Shown: positions 1 through 9,815, counted from the stretch's first letter. The stretch: DNA of 56,425 bases from Gammaproteobacteria bacterium (GCA_035279405.1 DATEHU010000048.1:1-56425); one strand, 5' to 3'. Numbers and translations: made by a program. The notes: a model not told the origin generated them from the letters alone.

Positions 1-19
1 GTGCCTCTTGCTCTTCAGG

Positions 20-260
20 CCCCCGTGGATTGCGCCGAGCGCGCAGCGCCCGCAGGGAAGAGCCTGCGAAGCAGGTCGGGGCGAAGGAGCGCCCCGACCG
101 CGCGACCGGCACAGGGAGGTGCCGTGAGCGCGGCCCCGAGGGCGCGAGCCGCGAGGGCACGCGGCTGAAACCGAGTCGTTCCCGATTCGGTTTCAGCCAG
201 GCGCGGAATCCCCGGGGCGTGTTTCTTTGGTGACTTTCTTTGCACGAGCAAAGAAAGTTA
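20..260. repeat. Hairpin-rich intergenic repeat element
   Basis: This gene-free stretch is built from successive inverted repeats. Short stems are CCTGC/GCAGG (63-75) and TCGGGGCG/CGCCCCGA (76-97). A long stem at 163-198 pairs about 16 bp, including one G-T, around a TTCC loop. Another at 231-260 pairs 13 bp around an ACGA loop, with core ACTTTCTTTGC/GCAAAGAAAGT. The last motif resembles hairpins I associate with Xanthomonadales-type intergenic repeats, from memory only. Short open frames on both strands are by-products of the palindromes. The rest of 1-361 shows no gene. Confidence 0.6.
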
Positions 261-361
261 CGCAGCTGCGGGACGGAATCCCGCCCTCTTGATACACCTT
301 GCGGCGTAGCCGCTCAATGTCGTTTCCCTTCTTTTCAAACTTCTCCCGCATGGGCACGAAG

Positions 362-943
362 CTAGTCCCACCGCCACTTGCTGCTCAAAGCCCTGAGCAC
401 CCGGTCGGAGTAATCAATGCCGACGGTGGCGCCATTGTAGCGCTGCAGGGCTTCGCGAATGTCGCCATGTGAGCGTTGCAGGTAATACTTGAGGATGGTG
501 CAGCCGAGCCGCAGGTTAGTGTTTTCATGGAACAGGTTGCCGTTCGGCTGGCCGCTCAGTTTCAGCCAGAAGGGCATGATTTGCATGAGCCCCTGGGCCC
601 CGGCCTGGGACACCGCGAAACGGTTGAAATTGCTTTCCACGTTGATGATGGAGAGTACCAGTTCGGGCGATACGCCGGCGCGCGTGGCTTCCGCATGGAT
701 CAGTTCCAACATGGCCATGCGTTTTTTCACATCCGGCATGGTTGGCGCGAGGCGATTGGACATGGTCATGAGCCACACCTGGGCATCGTATCTGTCCTTG
801 AAGCTGGTCTGATCGGCCGCCGCCTTCTGCACCAGAGCAATCAGCTCCGGACTCGGCGGGATTAATTTCTGCGCGGCGGCGGGCCGGCCGGCTGCGAGAG
901 CCGTCGCGGACAATGCCAGAACAAGCCGCCAGCGCATCGGCAC
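362..943 (-). CDS. Lytic transglycosylase, SLT domain
   Basis: A periplasmic murein hydrolase that would cleave the MurNAc-GlcNAc bond to give 1,6-anhydro ends. The N-terminus is a signal peptide (hydrophobic stretch ending at the AAA-Q region near residue 25). The SLT core follows at about residues 80-180. The catalytic Glu lies in the ESNF motif near residue 102, followed by the family signature AGAQGLMQIMP and the late motif YNG. At 193 residues it is a short, single-domain member. The listed start is GTG (943); an ATG two codons inside (937) is equally plausible. It follows proS by 2 bases and is probably cotranscribed with it. Confidence 0.85.
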   Translation of the reverse strand: MPMRWRLVLALSATALAAGRPAAAQKLIPPSPELIALVQKAAADQTSFKDRYDAQVWLMTMSNRLAPTMPDVKKRMAMLELIHAEATRAGVSPELVLSIINVESNFNRFAVSQAGAQGLMQIMPFWLKLSGQPNGNLFHENTNLRLGCTILKYYLQRSHGDIREALQRYNGATVGIDYSDRVLRALSSKWRWD

Positions 944-945
944 GG

Positions 946-2664
946 TCAGTTGGAGGCCGGCAGGCGTGCTTTCAGGAACGCCAACAGATCCTTGCGCGCG
1001 ACGTCTTGCGGCTTTTCGTCGCGCCGGCCTTTGTATTCCACCGTGCCAGCATTGAGACTGCGATCCGAGAGCACCAGCCGGTGCGGGATGCCGATCAATT
1101 CCATGTCGGCGAACATCGGTCCGGGACGCAGCTCGCGATCGTCCATGAGCATGTCGTAGCCCGCGGCCGCGAGCTCGCGATACAGCGCCTCCGCCGCCGC
1201 GCGCAGTGGCGGAGATTTGTGCATGTTGAGCGGCAACAGGGCGATCTGGAATGGTGCCAGCGGTTCCGGCCAGATGATGCCGCGCTCGTCATGGTTCTGC
1301 TCGATGGCCGCGGCCACGATGCGTGAAACGCCGATGCCGTAACAGCCCATGAGCAATGTCACCTGCTGGCCCAGCTCGTCTAGCACCTGAGCGCCCATGG
1401 CTTTTGCGTATTTGTCGCCGAGCGAGAACACGTGACCTACTTCAATGCCGCGGGCGATTTTGAGCATGCCTTTGCCATCGGGCGAGGGGTCGCCATCCAC
1501 CACTTTGCGCAAGTCGGCGGTACGCGTGCTGCGCGCATCCCATTCCCAGTTGGCGCCACGGTAATGTTTGCCCTCCTGATTCGCACCACAGACAAAGTCC
1601 GCAAGCATTGAGGCCGCGCGGTCCACGATCACCGGGATGTTATCCGGCAGATGTACCGGGCCGATGAAACCCGGCCTGCAGCCGATAGCCTTATAGATTT
1701 CATCCTCGCCGGCCAACACGGATGCGCCCGGCAACTCCGGGAGCTTCGCAGCCTTAACTTCGTTGATCTCGTGATCGCCGCGCAGGCATAGGGCCACCAG
1801 TCCCTGGTTTCCGCGCACCACGAGTGTTTTGACGCACTGCTCGGGCTTGACCTTCAGAAAGGCAGTTACTGCTGCGATGGTTTTCTGAGTCGGCGTATCC
1901 ACCAGTTCGAGCTTCGCTGCGGGTACCGGGCGCGGAGTACGCGCGGGCACGGCTTCCGCCAGTTCCACGTTGGCGGCGTAATCCGATTCGGTGGAGAAAG
2001 CGATAGCATCTTCACCGGCGTCGGCCAGCACGTGGAATTCATGCGAGGCGTTGCCACCGATGGCGCCGGTATCCGCGCGCACGGATCGGAACTTAAGGCC
2101 GCAGCGTGTAAAGATACGCGTGTAGGTGTCGTACATGTTCTGGTATTCACGCACCAGATCCTGTTCAGTCAGGTGGAATGAATAGGCATCTTTCATGAGA
2201 AATTCACGTGCGCGCATCACGCCGAAGCGCGGCCGTATTTCGTCGCGGAACTTGGTCTGGATCTGATAAAGATTCAGTGGCAGTTGCTTGTAGCTTTTAA
2301 GTTCCGCGCGCGCCCAGTCGGTGACGACTTCCTCGTGGGTGGGGCCGAAGCAATATTCCTGCTCCTTGCGATCCTTGATCTTGAGCAGTTGCCCACCAAA
2401 TTTCTCCCAACGGCCGGTTTCCTCCCATAGCTCCTTTGGCTGTATACAGGGCATGAGCAATTCCATGGCGCCGGCACGATTCATTTCCTCGCGCACGATT
2501 GCTTCCACCTTGCGTAGCACGCGCAGGCCGAGCGGCAGCCAGGTATAAATCCCCGTCGCGAGCTTGCGGATCATTCCGGCGCGCAGCATCAGCCGGTGAC
2601 TGGCGGTATCGGCGTCCGCCGGGGTTTCCTTGATGGTGCACAACGGGAAGCGCGAGGTCAGCAT
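946..2664 (-). CDS. proS: Prolyl-tRNA synthetase
   Basis: Class II aminoacyl-tRNA synthetase that charges tRNA-Pro in the cytoplasm. The 572 residues match the bacterial (E. coli-type) ProRS length. They contain the N-terminal catalytic half (motif 2 [21 protein letters not shown] near 140-160), an INS editing domain in the middle (about 225-385), motif 3 (GCYGIGVSR near 440) and a C-terminal anticodon-binding domain. It is the first gene of a minus-strand pair with the lytic transglycosylase and is divergent from the KARI-like gene. The 139 bases between them must hold both promoters; I see no strong consensus for either. Confidence 0.97.
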   Translation of the reverse strand: MLTSRFPLCTIKETPADADTASHRLMLRAGMIRKLATGIYTWLPLGLRVLRKVEAIVREEMNRAGAMELLMPCIQPKELWEETGRWEKFGGQLLKIKDRKEQEYCFGPTHEEVVTDWARAELKSYKQLPLNLYQIQTKFRDEIRPRFGVMRAREFLMKDAYSFHLTEQDLVREYQNMYDTYTRIFTRCGLKFRSVRADTGAIGGNASHEFHVLADAGEDAIAFSTESDYAANVELAEAVPARTPRPVPAAKLELVDTPTQKTIAAVTAFLKVKPEQCVKTLVVRGNQGLVALCLRGDHEINEVKAAKLPELPGASVLAGEDEIYKAIGCRPGFIGPVHLPDNIPVIVDRAASMLADFVCGANQEGKHYRGANWEWDARSTRTADLRKVVDGDPSPDGKGMLKIARGIEVGHVFSLGDKYAKAMGAQVLDELGQQVTLLMGCYGIGVSRIVAAAIEQNHDERGIIWPEPLAPFQIALLPLNMHKSPPLRAAAEALYRELAAAGYDMLMDDRELRPGPMFADMELIGIPHRLVLSDRSLNAGTVEYKGRRDEKPQDVARKDLLAFLKARLPASN

Positions 2665-2803
2665 CGGTGAGGGCTTTATGTGTAAAGTCGTATTCTAATG
2701 GCTGATCCGCGATGGCGTACAGCTTGCTGGGCATTTCGACGCCGATATCCGCCGCCTGTTCCAGCTGGGTACAATAACCGCGGTGCCGTCACTGGAAATG
2801 AGC

Positions 2804-3802
2804 ATGGCTACAGTTCTGTACGACACCGCACTCGATCGCGCGCTGATTCGCGCACGCCGCGTCGCCGTCCTGGGTTTCGGCGTTCAGGGGCGGGCGCAGG
2901 CACTCAACCTCAAGGATTCCGGCGTCAACGTGTGCGTCGGTTTGCGTGCGGGCTCGGCGTCGCGCGTCGCCGCCAGCGCGGCCGGGCTGAGCGTGGCGGA
3001 ACCAGCGGCGGCGGTCTCCGAGTCCGATGTCGTGGTGATGCTGGTTCCGGACGAAGTGCAGGCTGAAATCTACACCGGGATTGTGGCCCCTGGGCTGCGC
3101 AGGAACGGCGCGCTGATTTTTGCCCACGGTTTCAACATCCATTTCAAGCGCATCGTGCCACGCGCCGATCTCGACGTGATGCTCGTGGCGCCCAACGGTA
3201 TCGGCGAACAGGTACGCGCGCAATATCTTGAGCACCACGGCGTGCCGGCGCTGGTGGCGGTACACCAGGACGCCAGCGGTCAGGCGCATGCGCTGGCGCT
3301 CTCCTATGCCTGGGCCCAGGGCCACGGACGCGCTGGCATCATCGAATCAAGTTTCCGCGAAGAGACTGAGACCGACTTGTTCGCGGAGCAGGCGGTGCTG
3401 AGCGGCGGGTTGACGCACCTGATACAGGCCGCATTCGACACGCTGGTGCAGGCCGGTTACCAACCGGAGGTGGCCTACTTCGCGTGCCTGCACGAAGTGA
3501 AGCTCATGGCCGACATGATTTACCAGCGCGGCATCGCTGGCATGCGCGCATCCATTTCCACCACCGCCGAGTTCGGGGATTACACGCGCGGTGCGCGCGT
3601 CATCGGCGCGCCCACGCGTGCGGCGATGCAGCAGATCCTCGAGGAGATCCAGAACGGCCGGTTTGCCGCGGAGCTGGAGCGCGAACTGGATGCGGGGTTG
3701 CCCGCCATCAAGGCCGGGCGTGCGCGTGCACGTGCGCAGCTGATTGAAGACGTGGGCCAGCGTTTGCGCGCGCACATGCATGCCTGCGGCCGCACCGGCT
3801 GA
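2804..3802 (+). CDS. KARI (IlvC)-like protein with altered active site
   Basis: Clear homologue of class I ketol-acid reductoisomerase (332 residues; family about 338) over its whole length: Rossmann domain (GFGVQGRAQALNL, residues 24-36) plus the KARI C-terminal knotted domain. Using start 2804 (MATVLYD, which aligns best), H108 of AHGF, metal ligands D191 and E195 (DLFAE) and E231 are retained. Two key residues are lost. The catalytic Lys of the APKxPG motif is Asn131 (codon AAC), and the first Glu of the ECLHE metal motif is Ala227 (codon GCG). Normal KARI activity is therefore doubtful. GTG 2783 and ATG 2798 are alternative starts. It precedes pssA, a position where true ilvC often sits, but no ilvIH or leuA is nearby. 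Confidence 0.85.
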   Translation: MATVLYDTALDRALIRARRVAVLGFGVQGRAQALNLKDSGVNVCVGLRAGSASRVAASAAGLSVAEPAAAVSESDVVVMLVPDEVQAEIYTGIVAPGLRRNGALIFAHGFNIHFKRIVPRADLDVMLVAPNGIGEQVRAQYLEHHGVPALVAVHQDASGQAHALALSYAWAQGHGRAGIIESSFREETETDLFAEQAVLSGGLTHLIQAAFDTLVQAGYQPEVAYFACLHEVKLMADMIYQRGIAGMRASISTTAEFGDYTRGARVIGAPTRAAMQQILEEIQNGRFAAELERELDAGLPAIKAGRARARAQLIEDVGQRLRAHMHACGRTG

Positions 3803-3866
3803 CGGTCGGCGTGCGCACCCGATTGCCGCTCATGGCATGATAAGCCACTACATCCGAGGCCAGCCC

Positions 3867-4703
3867 ATGCACGTGCCTACGACCCCTGATCCCGACGTCG
3901 ATACCGAGGTGGGCATTGACGAGCAGGTGAATGAAGCCGCGGAAGCCGGCATCGAGGGGCCGCGCCGCCGCGGCATTTACCTGCTGCCCAACCTGATTAC
4001 CACCGCCGGCCTGTTCGCGGGGTTTTATGCCATCGTGGCCGCGATTGCCGGCCACTTCGAAGCGGCTGCGCTCGCGGTGTTCGTGGCCATGATCTTCGAC
4101 GGCCTGGATGGCCGCATCGCGCGACTCACGCACACCGAAAGCGCGTTCGGCAAGGAATACGACTCGCTTTCCGACATGGTGTCCTTCGGACTGGCTCCGG
4201 CGCTGGTGATGTACGAGTGGGCCTTCAAGGACATGATCAGTTTCGGCTGGGCCTGGGGCAAGATCGGCTGGTTGGGCGCGTTTTTTTACGCGATCACCGC
4301 GGCACTGCGTCTGGCGCGCTTCAACGTGCGCACCGGGGTGGTGGACAAGCGCTACTTTCAGGGCCTGCCGAGTCCGGCGGCCGCGGGCATCGTGGCGGGC
4401 GCAGTGTGGCTGGGCACCGATCTCGGTATTCCCGGCCCGGCGCTGGTGATCCCGGCGTACGTCATCACGGTCTTGGCCGGCGTGCTCATGGTCAGCAGCA
4501 TCGGCTTTTACAGTTTCAAGGACCTGCATCTGTACGGTCGCGTGCCCTTCACCATGCTGCTCATCGTACCCGTGGCCATCATCGTCATTTCCCTGAGCCC
4601 GCCGTGGGTACTGTTCATCTCGTTCTTCCTGTACGCCTGCTCCGGTCCGGTCATGGCGCTGTGGCGCCTGCGCCGTCGCTGGGCGCGCCGCGCCGCACAT
4701 TGA
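3867..4703 (+). CDS. pssA: CDP-diacylglycerol-serine O-phosphatidyltransferase
   Basis: Inner-membrane enzyme making phosphatidylserine from CDP-diacylglycerol and serine, the committed step to phosphatidylethanolamine. The CDP-alcohol phosphotransferase signature is intact: DG..AR........G...D...D, read as DGLDGRIAR then GKEYDSLSD at about residues 80-105. Several hydrophobic segments flank it. Length from the chosen ATG is 278 residues. The frame is open further upstream (ATG 3837), but that would add a poorly supported leader. It follows the KARI-like gene by 64 bases, the usual context of pssA beside branched-chain biosynthesis genes. The last residues are Arg/Ala-rich. Confidence 0.93.
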   Translation: MHVPTTPDPDVDTEVGIDEQVNEAAEAGIEGPRRRGIYLLPNLITTAGLFAGFYAIVAAIAGHFEAAALAVFVAMIFDGLDGRIARLTHTESAFGKEYDSLSDMVSFGLAPALVMYEWAFKDMISFGWAWGKIGWLGAFFYAITAALRLARFNVRTGVVDKRYFQGLPSPAAAGIVAGAVWLGTDLGIPGPALVIPAYVITVLAGVLMVSSIGFYSFKDLHLYGRVPFTMLLIVPVAIIVISLSPPWVLFISFFLYACSGPVMALWRLRRRWARRAAH

Positions 4704-4708
4704 ACATC

Positions 4709-5413
4709 ATGGACGCAGCGCGCGCCGGTTATTTGCACGATCTCGGCATCACCGTGTGGGAGCGGCGCGGGTTGGCGCAAATTCCCGCGGCTACCGACGC
4801 GGTGCGCGAGCCCGATGCAGCGGTGCCCGACGACGCACGCGCCGCCGCCATTGCGCAGATGGACTGGCCCGAACTCGAGGCAGCCGTCAAAGCCTGCACG
4901 GCCTGCCGCCTGCGCGCCGGCTGCACGCAGACGGTGTTCGGCGTGGGTAACCGTCAGGCCGAGTGGCTGGTGATCGGCGAGGGGCCGGGCGCCGAAGAAG
5001 ACCGTCAGGGCGAGCCGTTCGTGGGCCGTGCCGGCCAGTTGTTGAATTCCATGCTCGCGGCCATCGGCCTGCAGCGCGAGGCGGTGTACATCGCGAACAT
5101 CGTCAAATGCCGTCCGCCCGACAACCGCAATCCAGCACCTGACGAAGCCGCGTCCTGCCGGCCGTTTCTCGATCGGCAGATCGCGCTCATCCGGCCCAAG
5201 CTGATTCTTGCGGTGGGCCGGATCGCCGCCCAGAACCTGCTGCAAACCGCTGCGCCCCTCGGCCAACTGCGAGGTCGCGTGCATGAGCTGCACGGCATCC
5301 CTGTGGTGGTCACCTATCATCCGGCGTACCTGCTGCGCACTCCGGCAGACAAGCGCAAAGCCTGGGTGGATCTGCAATTCGCAGTACGCACGTTCAGGGA
5401 GCTCACGGCATGA
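4709..5413 (+). CDS. Type 4 uracil-DNA glycosylase
   Basis: DNA repair enzyme removing uracil from DNA. The 234-residue product has the family-4 motifs GEGPGAEED and FVGRAGQLL (active-site motif 1 region), NIVKCRPPDNRNP, and the C-terminal HPAYLLR motif. Four cysteines expected to hold a 4Fe-4S cluster are visible: CTAC (C-x2-C) near residue 55, then Cys in IVKC and in AASC. The reading frame runs open far upstream inside pssA, but the ATG at 4709, five bases after the pssA stop, is the realistic start. Its stop overlaps the rimI start by 4 bases, so pssA-udg-rimI look cotranscribed. Confidence 0.93.
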   Translation: MDAARAGYLHDLGITVWERRGLAQIPAATDAVREPDAAVPDDARAAAIAQMDWPELEAAVKACTACRLRAGCTQTVFGVGNRQAEWLVIGEGPGAEEDRQGEPFVGRAGQLLNSMLAAIGLQREAVYIANIVKCRPPDNRNPAPDEAASCRPFLDRQIALIRPKLILAVGRIAAQNLLQTAAPLGQLRGRVHELHGIPVVVTYHPAYLLRTPADKRKAWVDLQFAVRTFRELTA

Positions 5414-5877
5414 GCGCGGTGGTCGCGATTCCCGACTCGCCGGTCTACCGTCCGATGCGCGACCACGATGTGACGGCGGTGATGGCCATCGAGAAGCGTG
5501 CCTACCGTTTTCACTGGAGCGAAGGAATCTTTCGCGATTGCCTGCGTGTAGGCTACGGTTGCTGGATCATGGAATTGGGCGGCAGCATCGGTGGTTATGG
5601 CGTGCTGTCACTGGTAGTGGGCGAAGCGCATCTGCTCAACATCTGCGTGACACCCGAGTGGCAGGGTCAGGGTTACGGGCGCTTGCTGCTCGAGCATTTC
5701 ATCGAGCTGGCGCGCGAGCGCGGCGCCTACCAGATGCTGCTCGAGGTGCGGCCGTCCAACAAGGCCGCGCTGCGCCTCTATCACACGCGCGGCTTCGAGC
5801 AGGTCGGCATGCGCAAGAACTATTATCCCGGCGAGCACGGCCGCGAGGATGCCCTGATCCTGGGTTTGCCCTTGTAG
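5410..5877 (+). CDS. rimI: Ribosomal-protein S18-alanine N-acetyltransferase
   Basis: GNAT-fold enzyme that acetylates the N-terminal alanine of ribosomal protein S18. At 155 residues it has the family length. The acetyl-CoA loop is QGQGYGRLLL near residues 80-90 (Q/R-x-x-G-x-G). It is followed by LEVRPSNKAALRLYHTRGFEQVGMRKNYY, split by function into the beta5 region and the C-terminal recognition motif typical of RimI. The start overlaps the upstream UDG stop (ATGA). A rho-independent terminator follows 14 bases after the stop. Confidence 0.92.
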   Translation: MSAVVAIPDSPVYRPMRDHDVTAVMAIEKRAYRFHWSEGIFRDCLRVGYGCWIMELGGSIGGYGVLSLVVGEAHLLNICVTPEWQGQGYGRLLLEHFIELARERGAYQMLLEVRPSNKAALRLYHTRGFEQVGMRKNYYPGEHGREDALILGLPL

Positions 5878-5891
5878 CGCAGCCGTCGGCT

Positions 5892-5925
5892 AGCGCGCTT
5901 CGGGTAAAATGGCGCGCTTTTTTTT
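5892..5925 (+). terminator. Rho-independent terminator after rimI
   Basis: Perfect 7-bp stem AGCGCGC (5892-5898) / GCGCGCT (5912-5918) with a 13-base loop and a run of eight T at 5918-5925. It should end the pssA-udg-rimI transcript. The loop contains TAAAAT (5904-5909), a plausible -10 for prfC, so terminator and promoter may overlap. Confidence 0.75.
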
Positions 5926-5943
5926 CAACGAGTTCCCCAAACG

Positions 5944-7539
5944 ATGTTCGACCATGAAATCGGCCGGCGGCGCACCTTTGCCATCATCTCGCACCCGGAC
6001 GCCGGCAAGACCACGCTCACCGAGAAGCTGTTGCTCTTCGGCGGCGCCATCCAGATGGCGGGCGCGGTCAAGGGCCGCAAGGCCGCGCGCCACGCCACTT
6101 CCGACTGGATGAAGCTCGAGCAGCAGCGCGGCATCTCGGTGACGTCCTCGGTGATGCAGTTCCCCTACAACGGCCGCGTCATCAACCTGCTCGACACGCC
6201 CGGCCACGAGGACTTTTCTGAGGACACCTATCGCACGCTCACCGCGGTGGACTCGGCGCTCATGGTGATTGACTGCGCCAAGGGCGTGGAGGAGCGCACC
6301 ATCAAGCTCATGGAAGTCTGCCGGTTGCGCGACACACCCATCATGACTTTCATCAACAAGCTGGATCGTGACGGACGCGATCCCATGTCGCTGCTGGACG
6401 AGGTGGAGGCGGTGTTGAAAATCCGCTGTGCGCCCGTGACCTGGCCAATCGGCATGGGGCGCGATCTCAAGGGGATTTATCATCTCGCCGATGACCGCAT
6501 CTATATATATGCGGGTGACAAGACCGGCCGCCTGGGCGAAGTGCGCGTGATCGAGGGCCTGAACAGCGCCACTGCGGATGAGTTATTGGGCGGTGACGCA
6601 GAGACATTTCGCGCGGAAGTCGGACTGGTGCGCGGCGCGTCACATGCGTTCGACCGCCAGGAATATCTGGCCGGCCGGCTGACGCCGGTGTTTTTCGGCT
6701 CCGCCATCAGCAACTTCGGCGTGCGCGAACTGCTGGACGCGTTCGTGGAGCACGCGCCGCCGCCGCGTGCGCGCGCCACCACGACGCGCAGGGTCGAACC
6801 CTCGGAGGAAAAGCTCAGCGGCTTCGTGTTCAAGATTCAGGCCAACATGGACCCGCAGCACCACGACCGCATCGCATTCCTGCGCCTGTGCTCGGGACGC
6901 TACACGCCCGGCATGCGCATCCGGCATGTGCGTATCGGCCGCGAGGTGAAAATCGCCGATGCCTTGACGTTCATGGCCGCGGAACGCGAGCATGCCGTGG
7001 AAGCCTATGCCGGGGACATCATCGGCATCCACAACCACGGCACCGTGGCTATCGGCGATGCCTTCACCCAGGGCGAGGACCTGAGCTTCACCGGTATCCC
7101 GAATTTCGCTCCGGAAATTTTCCGGCGCGTGGTACTCAAGGATCCGCTCAAATCCAAGGCGCTCGCCAAGGGCCTGGCGCAGCTCTGCGAAGAGGGCGCC
7201 ACGCAGTTGTTCAAACCGCTGCGCAACAACGATTTGATACTGGGCGCCGTGGGCTTGCTGCAATTTGATGTCGTCGCTTATCGCCTGAAAGAGGAGTATG
7301 GCGTGGATTGCGTGTTCGACAACATAAATGTCGCCACGGCGCGCTGGGTGGAATGCGAGGACGCGAAACGCCTGGAAGAGTTCCGCAACAAGGCCTTCGA
7401 CAACCTGGCGCTGGATCACACCGATAGCCTGGTATACGTGGCGCCGACCTTGATCAATCTTCAACTCACCGAGGAACGCTGGCCCGACGTGCGCTTCCGC
7501 ACCACCCGCGAGCACGGCATCGAATCGCTCGCCGCCTGA
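5944..7539 (+). CDS. prfC: Peptide chain release factor 3
   Basis: Translational GTPase that recycles RF1/RF2 from the ribosome after termination. The 531 residues equal the usual RF3 length. The G domain shows G1 [11 protein letters not shown] (near 15-25), G2 and G3 regions with [14 protein letters not shown] (near 85-98) and G4 [10 protein letters not shown] (near 138). A beta-barrel domain II and C-terminal domain III follow, including the [15 protein letters not shown] segment. It is a stand-alone gene behind the rimI terminator. No Shine-Dalgarno sequence stands out before ATG 5944 (AGTTCCCC region). Confidence 0.96.
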   Translation: MFDHEIGRRRTFAIISHPDAGKTTLTEKLLLFGGAIQMAGAVKGRKAARHATSDWMKLEQQRGISVTSSVMQFPYNGRVINLLDTPGHEDFSEDTYRTLTAVDSALMVIDCAKGVEERTIKLMEVCRLRDTPIMTFINKLDRDGRDPMSLLDEVEAVLKIRCAPVTWPIGMGRDLKGIYHLADDRIYIYAGDKTGRLGEVRVIEGLNSATADELLGGDAETFRAEVGLVRGASHAFDRQEYLAGRLTPVFFGSAISNFGVRELLDAFVEHAPPPRARATTTRRVEPSEEKLSGFVFKIQANMDPQHHDRIAFLRLCSGRYTPGMRIRHVRIGREVKIADALTFMAAEREHAVEAYAGDIIGIHNHGTVAIGDAFTQGEDLSFTGIPNFAPEIFRRVVLKDPLKSKALAKGLAQLCEEGATQLFKPLRNNDLILGAVGLLQFDVVAYRLKEEYGVDCVFDNINVATARWVECEDAKRLEEFRNKAFDNLALDHTDSLVYVAPTLINLQLTEERWPDVRFRTTREHGIESLAA

Positions 7540-7657
7540 AGAAAGAAACTATGTGCGTGGCGATCGTGACAGTCGCGCCGTTCAAGCGTGCGCGCGCCGG
7601 ATAGCGGCACCCCCACATTCCTGTTAGCCTTGAGCGGCCGCTCATGGGGAGTCGGAC

Positions 7658-8944
7658 ATGCCGTTGCTCAGGAACCGCAAGCTGTGGGGGTGGGCGTCGT
7701 ACTACTGGGGCAATCACGCCTATACGACTTCCATCATCACGGTATTCTTTCCGATTTTTTTTCTGAACTACTGGGACCACGGCAGCTCGGTGACGGTGAA
7801 CACCTTCCGCCTGGGGCTGGCGAATTCCATCGCCAGCCTCGTGGTGGCGCTGTCGGCGCCGGTGCTGGGTGCGATTGCCGACCGCGGTGGGCACAAGAAA
7901 CGCTTCTTGATTACCAGCGCGTTCCTGGGCGCGGTCATGGTTCTGGCGCTGCATTTCGTGAACATGGGGCAGTGGCAGTGGGCGTGGCTGTTCTACGTGA
8001 TCGCTTCCATGTGTTATTGGTGGGGCAACGTGTTCGGCGATTCCATGCTGGTGTCGGTCGCTCCGCCCGGCAAGTTGGACATGACCTCGGCAATCGGCTA
8101 TTTCGCCGGGTACCTTGGCGGCGGTGTATTTCTGGTCGTGGGCGTGGCCCTGAGCCTCAAGCCGCAGTGGTTTGGTCTGGCGGACGCCACCGCGGCGGTG
8201 AAGCTGATTCTGATTCTCACCGCCATCTGGTGGCTGATATTTTCATTGCCGCTGCTATTGTGGGTGCCGGAACCACGGAAGCCTCAGAAGAAAGAGAGTC
8301 TATTCAGGACGGCCAAGGCCGGCGTGACGCAACTGGCGGAAACCTTCCGCCACGTGCGCGCCTACAAGCCGGTGCTCATGTTCCTGATTGCCTATTGGGT
8401 ATATATAGATGGGGTTAACACCATCATCCAGATGGCGGTGGACTACGGCCAGGCGATTGGTTTCACCCGGACTGATTTAATTTTAGCGGTGCTTATGGTG
8501 CAGTTCATCGGCGCGCCCGCGGCGCTCCTGTTCGGGCGCCTGGGTGAACGCATCGGCCCGAAAATCGCGATCTTCATCGGCCTGGCGGTGTATGTATTTG
8601 TCACCGTGTTCGCGGCCTTCATGCAGCATTCCTGGCAGTTTTTCGTGCTCGCGGCGCTGGTCGGACTGGTGCAGGGCGGGGTGCAACTACTGAGCCGCTC
8701 GTACTACGCGCGACTGGTACCGCCCGAGCGCGCCGGGGAATTCTTCGGTTTCTACAACATGTTGGGTGAGTTCGCCGCCATCATCGGCCCTTTCCTGATC
8801 GGCCTGGTGAGTTACCTGAGCGGTAGCCCACGCCTGTCGATTCTGTCGGTAATCGTGTTGTTTGCGGTGGGGGCGGTGCTGCTGGCGCGGGTGGAAGGGC
8901 GCCCGGCCGGCACTGCGGCGCCCGCACCCCCTGCACAGCATTGA
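7658..8944 (+). CDS. MFS transporter, UMF1/Atg22-like
   Basis: Integral membrane protein of 428 residues with about twelve hydrophobic segments. The N-terminal region (WGWASYYWGNHAYTTSIITVFFPIFF) and the intracellular loop APVLGAIADRGGHKKRF are typical of the UMF1 (unknown major facilitator), Atg22-like family. A second half repeats the fold after a charged loop near residue 215. The substrate cannot be inferred. The gap after prfC is 118 bases and a GGGGAG ribosome-binding site lies 6 bases before ATG 7658, so it probably has its own promoter. Rare AT-rich codon patches occur (TATATA near 8400; TTA-ATT-TTA near 8476). Confidence 0.85.
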   Translation: MPLLRNRKLWGWASYYWGNHAYTTSIITVFFPIFFLNYWDHGSSVTVNTFRLGLANSIASLVVALSAPVLGAIADRGGHKKRFLITSAFLGAVMVLALHFVNMGQWQWAWLFYVIASMCYWWGNVFGDSMLVSVAPPGKLDMTSAIGYFAGYLGGGVFLVVGVALSLKPQWFGLADATAAVKLILILTAIWWLIFSLPLLLWVPEPRKPQKKESLFRTAKAGVTQLAETFRHVRAYKPVLMFLIAYWVYIDGVNTIIQMAVDYGQAIGFTRTDLILAVLMVQFIGAPAALLFGRLGERIGPKIAIFIGLAVYVFVTVFAAFMQHSWQFFVLAALVGLVQGGVQLLSRSYYARLVPPERAGEFFGFYNMLGEFAAIIGPFLIGLVSYLSGSPRLSILSVIVLFAVGAVLLARVEGRPAGTAAPAPPAQH

Positions 8945-9035
8945 ATCGGCAGACCTGCGAAATCGCTCCAGTCGTGGCAGAATTCGGTTCCGGGAAGCGG
9001 CCTGTTGCCGCCCTCAAAACCGTCGTGGAGGGTTT

Positions 9036-9752
9036 ATGAAGCGGATGTTAATGGGAGGGCTTTGCGCCTGCGGTGTCATGCTGCTCGCGGCTTGCGGTTC
9101 GTCCGGTTCGATGTTTGCGCTCATCGGGGTACCGGTCAAGGGCTCCTACACCGACAGCGCCAACTTCCTGATTAGCGGCCATACCTGCAATTACTACACC
9201 TATCGCGGGGACGGCACCAATCCGCCTGAAGTCGGCTTGGGCTGTGTGGTGCTGAAAGACAAGGACAACGCGCTGGGCGCACCACATGCCTATATGGAAA
9301 TCGGTTTCAACACTCCCAAGGGCCAGCAGGTCCTCACGCTCAGGCAATTCGGCAACAACACGCTGGCCGCGTCCAACGTCCCCGACATCGGCATGTATCT
9401 GCCCACGCACTTCACGATTTCAGCACCCGCCGCCGACATGATTCTCAATAGCAGCGTGGCGGGCGCGGTTTATTCCGGCCTGGCCGTGCACGTCAGCGGT
9501 GTGCGTTGCTCCCTGACGATCACGGCGGTGGCGGACAATACGCCGGTCAGCATGCCCTGCGGCCTGACGTTTTGGAGTGCGAATTCAATTTCCATCGCCA
9601 TCCCGGGTTCGCTGATCTCCACGGCCTATTCCCAGATCTCATGGACCTTGAATTTCATCCAGGATTCCAGCAAACCCGGCACCTGGAACCTGGCCAAGCC
9701 ACCGAGCGGGTTTCCGGCAACCTACACCCAGGCGGTCCCGAGCGGCAGTTGA
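9036..9752 (+). CDS. Putative lipoprotein, unknown function
   Basis: A 238-residue exported lipoprotein. The signal sequence ends in the lipobox LLAAC, so Cys near residue 20 would be lipidated. The mature part is Ser/Thr/Gly-rich, with beta-strand-like composition and several cysteines (HTCNYYTY, GLGCVVL, VRCSLTI, MPCGL) that could form disulfides. I recognise no domain. ATG 9036 is chosen because GGAGGG lies just upstream and a signal peptide begins there; the frame is open further upstream inside the transporter but without sense. It is convergent with the transglutaminase gene. Confidence 0.75.
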   Translation: MKRMLMGGLCACGVMLLAACGSSGSMFALIGVPVKGSYTDSANFLISGHTCNYYTYRGDGTNPPEVGLGCVVLKDKDNALGAPHAYMEIGFNTPKGQQVLTLRQFGNNTLAASNVPDIGMYLPTHFTISAPAADMILNSSVAGAVYSGLAVHVSGVRCSLTITAVADNTPVSMPCGLTFWSANSISIAIPGSLISTAYSQISWTLNFIQDSSKPGTWNLAKPPSGFPATYTQAVPSGS

Positions 9753-9815
9753 TGCGTTGCTGGCAACGCAGTTGAGCGCCGCTGCCGGCTGATTGCAAAT
9801 CCAGCGCGGCGTTTA

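Noticed and set aside
3708-4700. 330-codon minus-strand frame across pssA
   Set aside because: Composition is His/Arg/Gln-rich without any motif. It is the complement of a clear pssA.
4217-4708. N-terminal extension of the family-4 UDG frame
   Set aside because: It lies wholly within pssA in another frame. The true start is ATG 4709.
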